From: an uncultured Eubacteriales bacterium
GTDB lineage: Bacteria > Bacillota > Clostridia > Christensenellales > Christensenellaceae
Length of the DNA: 5,725 nucleotides
Assembly (NCBI GenBank): GCA_900554725.1
Contig: USII01000076.1
Location: forward strand, 1-5,725
Direction of reading: 5' to 3'
Every line of letters starts with the position of its first letter. The first letter of the stretch is position 1. A program made the position numbers and the translations under genes. The notes beneath the pieces were generated by a model. That model saw only the letters and a list, made by a program, of their open reading frames with translations, had not been told where the DNA came from and ran no database searches. Shown here one piece after another: positions 1 through 5,349 of this stretch.

Positions 1-49
1 ACGAGATCCTCTCTGGTCTCGTGGGCTCGGAGATGTGTATAAGAGACAG
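1..49 (+). other. Illumina Nextera (Tn5) i7 library adapter, not genomic
   Basis: Positions 1-7 match the last bases of the Illumina P7 primer (ACGAGAT). Positions 8-15 (CCTCTCTG) sit exactly where the 8-base i7 index belongs. Positions 16-49 match the Nextera read-2 transposase adapter, ending in the 19-base Tn5 mosaic end AGATGTGTATAAGAGACAG at 31-49. The order P7 tail, index, adapter, mosaic end is that of a finished Nextera library molecule, so this is untrimmed adapter read into the contig rather than a transposon in the organism. The index reads as the reverse complement of CAGAGAGG, which from memory is Nextera N708. Genomic sequence begins at position 50. Confidence 0.98.
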
Positions 50-163
50 TTCCTCTGCTATGATGGTCGCGGAGATGTTCGGGGCTTCTTCCTCAGGCAG
101 GGATTTCAAATAATTCAGATAGGCCGGAAGACGTTCAAGCGTTTGCTTTGACACAGACCGCAT
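50..163 (-). CDS. rex: Redox-sensing transcriptional repressor Rex, N-terminal fragment
   Basis: The first 38 codons of a minus-strand gene are present; the rest lies beyond the adapter boundary at position 50. The peptide begins MRSVSKQTLERLPAYLNYL and continues to an ISATIIAEE segment. This is the start of the winged-helix DNA-binding domain of Rex, where the family has a conserved T-L-x-R-L-P-x-Y-L segment followed by I-S-(A/S)-x-x-(I/L)-A-E. Full Rex proteins are about 210 residues, with a C-terminal Rossmann domain that binds NADH/NAD+; none of that part is visible here. Rex represses fermentation and NADH-consuming genes when NADH is low relative to NAD+. The start at 163 is preceded by GGAG about ten bases upstream, and the gene follows the membrane-protein stop by 24 bases, so it is probably the next gene of the same transcript. 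The identification rests on a short fragment, but the match is distinctive. Confidence 0.85.
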
Positions 164-187
164 TCCTACTATGCTCCTTCCGACAGC

Positions 188-505
188 TTACTGTGCCGCC
201 TGCTCCGCATCTCTCGCTTTATCAAGTTTTACGTTGCGGAAATAGAGCGCGACGTCAATGGAAATCTCAACAAAGTTCAGTATGTAGAAGAACCAGCTGA
301 GATAGAACAGGAAGCCGTCCCCCTGTCCTGCGGCGAACAGCATGATTTTGCGGACAATGCCGAAAATATAGCCGATCAGCAGAAACACCTCAAAAAACAG
401 GCTCTTTCCCTTTGCTGTGCGCGATATCCAGGATTTCCGAATGGAAATCGGCCAAGATAAGCCAAAGCAGAAAATCGTAAGTGCTTCCAGTAAATCCGTA
501 ATCAT
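188..505 (-). CDS. Small three-helix membrane protein, SemiSWEET/PQ-loop-like
   Basis: A 105-residue protein with three likely membrane helices at about residues 5-20, 36-58 and 66-88. The linker between helices 1 and 2 is basic (R23, K24, R29, K32, K34) and the C-terminal tail is charged. The motif G-L-S-W-P-I-S-I (15-22), followed by K-G-K-S-L (32-36) and I-G-Y-I-F-G-I (44-50), resembles the PQ-loop pattern of SemiSWEET sugar transporters: a proline motif near the end of helix 1, then a K-x-x-S-L turn into helix 2. The usual P-Q pair is replaced by W-P. Similar three-helix proteins are common as hypothetical genes in anaerobic bacteria. The start is supported by AAAGGA eight bases upstream. 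It lies 38 bases after the flavoprotein stop and 24 bases before rex. It lacks heme histidines and quinone-site features, so I do not read it as a fumarate reductase anchor. Substrate and function are unknown. Confidence 0.75.
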   Translation of the reverse strand: MITDLLEALTIFCFGLSWPISIRKSWISRTAKGKSLFFEVFLLIGYIFGIVRKIMLFAAGQGDGFLFYLSWFFYILNFVEISIDVALYFRNVKLDKARDAEQAAQ

Positions 506-543
506 CGTTAATTTCCTTTCCCGTTCACAAGTTCCTATGCCTT

Positions 544-2142
544 TTACCTTTGATGGCGGTAATCCGGAAGAAGCTTTGGAGATACCTCTTCCGTAGTAAT
601 ACCGGCAGCACTTCTCTGCCGATCAAATTCATGGATATGTTCCAGCGTAAGCGCGCCCACTTCTACTTCCTTGCTCTTTTTCGCAGCGTGAATTCCCGCA
701 TTTCTGCCAAACACAATGATATCAAGGAGAGAATTGCCCATCAGACGGTTGCGCCCATGAATTCCGCCCACCGCCTCTCCTGCAACAAAGAGGTTTGGTA
801 CAGCAGCAGTCATGCCATCCACGCCGATATCGATACCGCCATTTTGATAGTGAAGCGTTGGATATACCAAAATCGGCTCCTTGCGAATATCAATTCCATA
901 TTCCTCAAACATCCTCATCATGGCAGGAATGCGCTTTTCGATCGTGCCTTCCCCACCTATTGCCTCAATCATCGGGGTATCCAGCCAGACGCCACGGCCA
1001 CTTCCGGTATCCACACCTTCCTCCCTATCCGAGCACTCCCGGATAATGGAAGCTGCGGCAACATCTCTTGTTTCCAGCGGATGCATAAACACCTTTCCAT
1101 CCCGGTTGACGAGCTTGGCGCCAAGGGAGCGGACTTTCTCCGTCACCAGCGCGCCAAAAATCTGAGAGGGATAGGCAGCGCCGGTTGGATGATACTGAAG
1201 CGTATCCGCATAAAGCAGCTTAGCCCCTACGCGATATGCCAACACAAGGCCATCTGCCGTTGCACCATAATGGTTGGAGGTCGGAAAACCCTGATAGTGC
1301 ATTCTGCCTGCTCCGCCCGTTGCGATAATGACTGTTTTAGCCCGGGCAACCAGCAGCTCCTTTGTTTCCATATTCATAAGGACTGCCCCGGCAGCATGGT
1401 GGTTCTCATCCAAAATCAGCTCGATTGCTGCAGTAAAATCCACCACCGGAATTCCGCGGTTGAGCACCTCATCGCGCAATGTGCGCATAATTTCCGCACC
1501 AGAATAGTCTTTCGCGGCGTGCATGCGCTTGCGGGAAGTTCCGCCGCCATGCGTTGTGATCATCGTGCCATCTGGTGCCTTATCAAACTCCACACCCAGC
1601 TCGTTAAGCCATTGAATGGCCTCTGGTGCATCGTTTACAAGTTTAGAGAGCAGTTCGCGCTTTGCAGCAAAATGCCCGCCGCCAAATGCATCCAGAAAGT
1701 GGATCGCAGGCGAATCGTTGGGTTTATCTGCTGCCTGTATGCCGCCCTCCGCCATCATGGTATTGGCATCGCCAATACGCAGCTTGGTGACGATCATCGC
1801 TTTTGCGCCGGCTGCGTCTGCCTCTATCGCCGCCGATGCCCCCGCACCACCGCCGCCGATGATAAGGACATCCACATCATAATCAATTTTGGAAAGGTCA
1901 ATATCTTCTGGGCGAATCCGGCTATGGGCCTGCAGCATCGCGCAAAGCTCATGGGGAACCTTTTCCCCCTTATTCGGGCCAAATTGTAGTTCAGAAAATT
2001 CGCTCGCCTTATAATCCGGGTGATATGCTGCAAGAAGCTCTTCTTTTTCTTTGGCAGTCATGCGCTCCGGCTCATAGGCAATATTCTTTTTTCTCTCTCG
2101 CTCGACTGCTTCTATGGATTTTTTGAATGTTTCAGGATACAT
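544..2142 (-). CDS. frdA: Fumarate reductase/succinate dehydrogenase flavoprotein subunit, non-covalent FAD type
   Basis: A 532-residue FAD protein of the succinate dehydrogenase/fumarate reductase/L-aspartate oxidase family. A charged N-terminal extension of about 88 residues precedes the Rossmann FAD motif IIGGGGAGA (94-102). The A-E-G-G-I-Q-A-A segment (131-138) contacts the flavin in relatives. Dicarboxylate site motifs are complete: H-P-T-G (318-321), T-E-K-V-R with the likely proton-delivery Arg338 (334-338), H-Y-Q-N-G-G-I with His431 (431-437), and N-R-L-M-G-N-S with Arg466 (465-471). Where E. coli FrdA carries the histidine that binds FAD covalently (R-S-H-T), this protein has D-A-N-T with Asn127, so FAD is probably non-covalent. 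That is typical of soluble fumarate reductases and suggests fumarate reduction rather than succinate oxidation. An iron-sulfur subunit gene ends 11 bases upstream, which argues against a NadB role. AAGGAG seven bases before the ATG overlaps the previous stop codon. No signal peptide is seen; a cytoplasmic location is inferred. Confidence 0.9.
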   Translation of the reverse strand: MYPETFKKSIEAVERERKKNIAYEPERMTAKEKEELLAAYHPDYKASEFSELQFGPNKGEKVPHELCAMLQAHSRIRPEDIDLSKIDYDVDVLIIGGGGAGASAAIEADAAGAKAMIVTKLRIGDANTMMAEGGIQAADKPNDSPAIHFLDAFGGGHFAAKRELLSKLVNDAPEAIQWLNELGVEFDKAPDGTMITTHGGGTSRKRMHAAKDYSGAEIMRTLRDEVLNRGIPVVDFTAAIELILDENHHAAGAVLMNMETKELLVARAKTVIIATGGAGRMHYQGFPTSNHYGATADGLVLAYRVGAKLLYADTLQYHPTGAAYPSQIFGALVTEKVRSLGAKLVNRDGKVFMHPLETRDVAAASIIRECSDREEGVDTGSGRGVWLDTPMIEAIGGEGTIEKRIPAMMRMFEEYGIDIRKEPILVYPTLHYQNGGIDIGVDGMTAAVPNLFVAGEAVGGIHGRNRLMGNSLLDIIVFGRNAGIHAAKKSKEVEVGALTLEHIHEFDRQRSAAGITTEEVSPKLLPDYRHQR

Positions 2143-2153
2143 GCCGCCACTCC

Positions 2154-2828
2154 TTATTTTTCAATATCGCGATTGTTGTAAAGCTCTTTTAATTCCTCTA
2201 CCGGCTTACCCATGAGGGATTCCATCAATTCTTCAAAAGTGCCATCTTTGATCTCCTGAACACGCTCTGCCAGGTGCTTAGAAGGCGGCGCCAGGTATTT
2301 GCCATTCAAGCGGCGCGCCAACATGGCAACCTGAGGATGGGAGATACCTGCGGGACAGCGGGAAGAGCAGATGCCGCACATGACGCAATCAAACGATTCT
2401 TCCGCACACTTTTCAAAATCTCCACGCTGAGCATATGCAATATACTGCATCACATTCAGCTTCTGGGGGCAGCTCTTTGTGCAGGCGTTGCACCCAATAC
2501 ACGCATAGATTTCCGGATAAAGCTGCATCATGATCTGCTGCACCGGCCGCACCTTCTCGATATCGTATACCTGCTTAATCAGCGGGAAGAACGGCAGTGT
2601 GGCAATATACATATCGTTTTCCACCTTTGTTTTGCAGGCAAGGCAAACCTTCAGCTCACGGTCACCCTTAATGCGGTAGATAGTGGCGCAGGCACCGCAG
2701 AACCCGTTGCGGCATCCACAACCGCGCACCAGCTGATACCCCGCATATTCCATCGCGCGCATGATTGTCAGATCCGAAGGAACCTCATACTTCTTTCCGA
2801 ACAGAAAAATTGTCACGGTCTGTTCCAT
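2154..2828 (-). CDS. frdB: Fumarate reductase-type iron-sulfur subunit (one 2Fe-2S, two 4Fe-4S sites)
   Basis: A 224-residue electron-transfer protein related to SdhB/FrdB and the N-terminal part of methanogen thiol:fumarate reductase TfrB. Residues 1-75 form a plant-type ferredoxin domain with the [2Fe-2S] pattern C39-x4-C44-x2-C47-x14-C62, plus additional cysteines C37 and C65 beside it. Residues about 105-165 hold two C-x2-C-x2-C-x3-C-P motifs, C110/113/116/120 and C148/151/154/158. Both have four cysteines, so two [4Fe-4S] clusters are expected rather than the [4Fe-4S] plus [3Fe-4S] pair of quinone-linked SdhB. It has no C-terminal cysteine-rich CCG (HdrD-like) domain as in TfrB. It most likely passes electrons from the NAD(P)H-oxidising genes upstream to the flavoprotein immediately downstream. 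A perfect AGGAGG five bases before the ATG (2834-2839 in complement) fixes the start, 25 bases after the previous stop. It could be annotated as succinate dehydrogenase subunit B; the direction of catalysis is not proved by sequence. Confidence 0.88.
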   Translation of the reverse strand: MEQTVTIFLFGKKYEVPSDLTIMRAMEYAGYQLVRGCGCRNGFCGACATIYRIKGDRELKVCLACKTKVENDMYIATLPFFPLIKQVYDIEKVRPVQQIMMQLYPEIYACIGCNACTKSCPQKLNVMQYIAYAQRGDFEKCAEESFDCVMCGICSSRCPAGISHPQVAMLARRLNGKYLAPPSKHLAERVQEIKDGTFEELMESLMGKPVEELKELYNNRDIEK

Positions 2829-2853
2829 TATAACCTCCTAATTGCGATAAACC

Positions 2854-3687
2854 TTAATACTCATCCGGAAGCTCTTCTAGCTGATCACAGCGAAATACCG
2901 GGCCATCCTTGCATACATACTTCGCGCCGATATTGCACCTGCCGCATTTGCCAATTCCGCATTTCATGCGCAGCTCCATCGTAGTATAAACCTGTGTTTT
3001 TTCAAAGCCGAGTTCGCCCAGCCCTGCAAGCGTAAATTTGATCATGATAGGCGGGCCGCACAGCACCGCAATTTTATCTGTGGAAAAGCCCAGCTCCTTG
3101 ACATAATTTGGGACAAACCCAACATGCCCATCCCAACCTTCCTGTTCTCTATCGATTGTGAGATAGACATTCACACCCGCATCCTGGCTCCACTCGTTTA
3201 TGATCTCCTGGTAATCCACCAGATCTTCTTTGGATCTCGAGCCATATACAATATCGATTTTGCCATATCTATCCCGATAATGCCGGACATAGTTGATGAC
3301 AGAGCGCAGGGGCGCAAGGCCAATACCTCCTGCAATAAAGAGCAGGTCTTTCCCGGCAAATTCCGTATCCACCGGAAACGCATTTCCATAGGGCCCGCGT
3401 ATTGTGATCTGCTGCCCCACATCCATCTGATGCAGCCAATCCGTCAGGCAACCACACTTTTTAATGGAAAATTCCATATACTCCTCGTTTGTCGGCGAGG
3501 AGGTGATGGAAAACATCGCCTCTCCGACTCCTGGAATCGAGAGCATGGCGCATTGCCCAGGGCGGTGTTCAAAAGCTTTCTTCCCCTCCGGCGTCACGAC
3601 GCGAAATGTCTTTACATCTGGCGTATCCATGCGGATATCTGTCACAACGCCAATCTTTGGAATCAACAGCTCTGGCCTTTGGCTCAT
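2854..3687 (-). CDS. FAD/NAD(P)H-binding [2Fe-2S] oxidoreductase (AsrB/HydG/FlxA-like)
   Basis: A 277-residue ferredoxin-NADP+ reductase-type protein. Residues 10-105 form the FAD-binding barrel, with F-S-I-T-S-S-P (59-65) in the place of the flavin-binding R-x-Y-S motif and G-P-Y-G-N-A-F (98-104) closing it. Residues 112-225 form the NAD(P) domain, with A-G-G-I-G-L-A-P-L-R-S (119-129) and C-G-P-P-I-M (210-215). The C-terminal segment holds a [2Fe-2S] site, C243-x4-C248-x2-C251-x7-C259, followed by the characteristic D-G-P-V-F. Relatives are the gamma subunit of archaeal sulfhydrogenase (HydG), anaerobic sulfite reductase subunit B, and FlxA. All oxidise or reduce NAD(P)H and exchange electrons with a partner 4Fe-4S subunit. 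The start overlaps the stop of that partner by four bases (ATGA), which indicates translational coupling; GGGAGG lies just inside the upstream gene. Here it is probably the NAD(P)H entry point of the fumarate reductase complex. NADH versus NADPH preference cannot be read with confidence. Confidence 0.9.
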   Translation of the reverse strand: MSQRPELLIPKIGVVTDIRMDTPDVKTFRVVTPEGKKAFEHRPGQCAMLSIPGVGEAMFSITSSPTNEEYMEFSIKKCGCLTDWLHQMDVGQQITIRGPYGNAFPVDTEFAGKDLLFIAGGIGLAPLRSVINYVRHYRDRYGKIDIVYGSRSKEDLVDYQEIINEWSQDAGVNVYLTIDREQEGWDGHVGFVPNYVKELGFSTDKIAVLCGPPIMIKFTLAGLGELGFEKTQVYTTMELRMKCGIGKCGRCNIGAKYVCKDGPVFRCDQLEELPDEY

Positions 3688-4706
3688 TTTGCTTCACCTC
3701 CCAGCGTTTTCATCACCTTGGCGATGTTCATCGAAATGGGGCATTTTGCAACGCATCTGCCGCATCCAACACAGCTAAACAGGCCATCGTTATTTTCAGG
3801 ATAATAGACAAGCTTATGCATAAACCGCTGCCGGAAACGCTCTTTTTGCGTCAGGCGCGGCTGCCCGGCAGACATCTGCGTAAACTCGGAATACATACAG
3901 GAATCCCAGCAGCGAAACCGACAGATTCCATGCCCCGTATCAAAATCCTTAATATCGTAGCACTGGCATGTTGGGCAGATAAATGTGCAGGTGCCGCACC
4001 CAAGGCAGGCTTCCGAAAGGCTATCCCATTCGGGGGCATCGAAATACTGCTCTGTCTTTCCGGCGCCAAAGGCATCTGCCGAAAGCCCCGCCAGTGGGAG
4101 CTTTTCCATGCGCTCCCTTGTCTGCTGTTTCTGTGTTTCCACTGCATCTTCTGCACAGGGCACCAACAGCGAATCTACAGCCTGTAACAGCACTTCGCCC
4201 TTCTTGGAATTGGGCTGCAAAAACAGTTCATTCTGCGTCATCCAGGTTGTAATATCCCCTGCGGGGTTGGCAGCATCTATGCCGAATGTGCCACAAAAGC
4301 AGGTCTCAGCCGGCCTTGTGCACGCCAGGGAAATGATGATTCCGTGTTCGCGGCGGCTGGCATAATAGCTATCCGGCGTATCCTGCAAAAACACGCGGTC
4401 CAGAACATCAAAGCTGCGCACATCACAGGCGCGCACGCCAAATATAATGAAATCCTCGGATTCCTTGCGGGTATCGATGAGCTCGATTTCCTTTCCCGAA
4501 AGTTTGAAACCCATGAGATTTTCCGTTTGTGGGAAAAAGAAATCCTTTGGGCTGCGCACTGTATTGAGAGCGCGGCTCATCTGCACTCCTTCGCTCCATT
4601 TCTGGTATTTCGCGCCGCCCTCGCCGTCCACCGGGAGATACAGCACAGCTTTTTCAGATAATGCCTTAAAAAGCTCCGAAAGCTTATCTAGAGAACATTT
4701 TAGCAT
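3684..4706 (-). CDS. 4Fe-4S dicluster protein (AsrA/HydB/FlxB-like)
   Basis: A 340-residue iron-sulfur protein matching the length and layout of anaerobic sulfite reductase subunit A (about 347 residues) and sulfhydrogenase beta subunit HydB. The N-terminal two thirds contain the family's G-V-R-A-C-D-V-R-S (90-98) and a cysteine cluster C129-x6-C136-F-C138 with G139. The C-terminal third carries two ferredoxin motifs: C234-x2-C237-x2-C240-x3-C244-P with additional C247 and C249, and C312-x2-C315-x2-C318-x3-C322-P. In this family the protein bridges an FAD/NAD(P)H-binding partner and the catalytic subunits. The partner gene follows directly with a four-base overlap, so the two are almost certainly a complex. 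GGAGGAG seven bases before the ATG supports the start, which lies two bases past the stop codon of the previous gene. Catalytic sulfite reductase (AsrC) and NiFe-hydrogenase genes are absent; the downstream neighbours are fumarate reductase subunits, pointing to fumarate as the acceptor. Confidence 0.88.
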   Translation of the reverse strand: MLKCSLDKLSELFKALSEKAVLYLPVDGEGGAKYQKWSEGVQMSRALNTVRSPKDFFFPQTENLMGFKLSGKEIELIDTRKESEDFIIFGVRACDVRSFDVLDRVFLQDTPDSYYASRREHGIIISLACTRPAETCFCGTFGIDAANPAGDITTWMTQNELFLQPNSKKGEVLLQAVDSLLVPCAEDAVETQKQQTRERMEKLPLAGLSADAFGAGKTEQYFDAPEWDSLSEACLGCGTCTFICPTCQCYDIKDFDTGHGICRFRCWDSCMYSEFTQMSAGQPRLTQKERFRQRFMHKLVYYPENNDGLFSCVGCGRCVAKCPISMNIAKVMKTLGGEAK

Positions 4707-4708
4707 GG

Positions 4709-5347
4709 TTATTCTCCTCCCTTTGCGATGGCATCCGCAGGTTCAAGATCATCTACTGCATAGTTTACCAGCGGAGCACGGCTGCCCACCGTTTCTCCTG
4801 CCTGGTATTCGCCGTAAAAATCGTTAATATCCTTAATAAACTTGCGGTTGAGCAGGTGTAGCGGGATATGCTGCGGGCAAACCCTGGAACATTCTCCGCA
4901 ATCTGTACAGCGCCCAGCTACATGGAACGCCCGGATGATATGGAACATTTTTTCCTCAAAGCTATCCGAAATGGCCTTGTTTTCCACACCCGATTGCGGA
5001 TTGTTGAACACGCATTTTTCGCAGGTACACGCAGGGCAGACATCCCGGCAGGCATTGCAGCGGATGCAGCGGGAAAGCTCTTGCCGCCAGAAGGCAAACC
5101 GCTCGTCTGGCGACATCTTTTCTAGCTGCGCTACCTGATCAAAGCGCCCGCTTTCCACTGTTTCGCCTTCTTCGCCTATCAGCTCATCGTACGCGACATG
5201 TTTTTTGCTCTTGCAGTTTTTGCAGCGCTCTGCAATGCAATCCTCCCGCGCAAGCTCCAGATCTCCATCATAGAGCGTATGCACCAAGATTTTCCCTTCC
5301 TTTGCTTCTGCGCCCAGAATTCCCTCTCCCGCATCCGGGAGATCGTC
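4709..5347 (-). CDS. 4Fe-4S dicluster electron-transfer protein (FlxC-like), 5'-truncated at junction
   Basis: About 210 residues of the C-terminal part of an iron-sulfur protein. From a TTG at 5287 the visible domains are: a C17-x4-C22-x2-C25 segment followed by Y-D-E-L-I-G-E-E (33-40); a ferredoxin motif C74-x2-C77-x2-C80-x3-C84-P with additional C87, C89 and C92; and a second motif C127-x2-C130-x2-C133-x3-C137-P. The reading frame stays open upstream of the TTG to at least 5347 with family-like residues (D-D-L-P-D-A-G-E-G-I-L-G-A). No ATG or GTG occurs there, so the TTG is unlikely to be the true start. Homologues I recall have roughly another 100 N-terminal residues. These appear to be missing because the sequence switches to an unrelated GC-rich locus near 5325-5349. 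The extra-cysteine motif C-P-x-C-x-C is shared with the protein encoded immediately downstream. Likely role: electron relay in the same NAD(P)H-linked complex. The exact 3' genomic limit is uncertain. Confidence 0.8.
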   Translation of the reverse strand, partial: DDLPDAGEGILGAEAKEGKILVHTLYDGDLELAREDCIAERCKNCKSKKHVAYDELIGEEGETVESGRFDQVAQLEKMSPDERFAFWRQELSRCIRCNACRDVCPACTCEKCVFNNPQSGVENKAISDSFEEKMFHIIRAFHVAGRCTDCGECSRVCPQHIPLHLLNRKFIKDINDFYGEYQAGETVGSRAPLVNYAVDDLEPADAIAKGGE

Positions 5348-5349
5348 TG
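5325..5349. other. Probable chimeric junction with short inverted repeat
   Basis: The sequence left of here is the mid-GC minus-strand operon; to the right it is a GC-rich plus-strand truB start. The iron-sulfur gene loses its N-terminal part at this point, while truB has an intact start. The boundary contains a perfect 7-base inverted repeat, TCTCCCG (5325-5331) and CGGGAGA (5336-5342), with the four-base loop CATC. Short inverted repeats like this are known sites of template switching during amplification and of misassembly. A natural rearrangement in the organism is the alternative. The right arm also supplies the truB ribosome binding site, so part of the repeat belongs to the truB side. 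The precise switch point cannot be placed to the base. Confidence 0.7.
5337..5341 (+). promoter_or_regulatory. Ribosome binding site of truB
   Basis: GGGAG lies eight bases before the ATG at 5350 and supports that start. It forms part of the right arm of the 7-base inverted repeat at the junction, so if the hairpin is real in RNA the site would be partly hidden. Confidence 0.6.

Noticed and set aside
31..49. Tn5/IS50 mosaic end as a natural mobile element
   Set aside because: It is joined to the Nextera adapter, an index and the P7 tail, so it comes from library preparation.
524..531. Possible Rex operator (TTCACAA half-site) between the flavoprotein and membrane-protein genes
   Set aside because: Only one half of the palindrome is present; the matching TTGTGAA at the correct spacing is absent, and the site lies within an apparent operon rather than at a promoter.
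506..543. Search for a terminator after the flavoprotein gene
   Set aside because: No stem-loop followed by a T run is visible on the minus strand in this gap, so transcription probably continues into the membrane-protein gene.
550..1989. Long plus-strand open frame of 479 codons antisense to the fumarate reductase flavoprotein
   Set aside because: Its translation has no recognisable domain and is rich in Cys, His and Arg as expected for an antisense shadow. The minus-strand frame carries all conserved family motifs.
544..2142. L-aspartate oxidase (NadB) as an alternative identity for the flavoprotein
   Set aside because: A three-cluster iron-sulfur subunit is encoded 11 bases upstream in the same operon, whereas NadB works without one, and no nadA or nadC gene is nearby.
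2274..2984. Plus-strand open frame of 236 codons crossing the frdB/asrB-like gene boundary
   Set aside because: It runs antisense across two well-supported genes and their intergenic gap, has no convincing ribosome binding site, and shows no known domain.
5285..5287. TTG as the native start codon of the FlxC-like gene
   Set aside because: The frame stays open upstream with residues that fit the family, and homologues I recall have an extra N-terminal domain, so the gene is better read as truncated at the junction.
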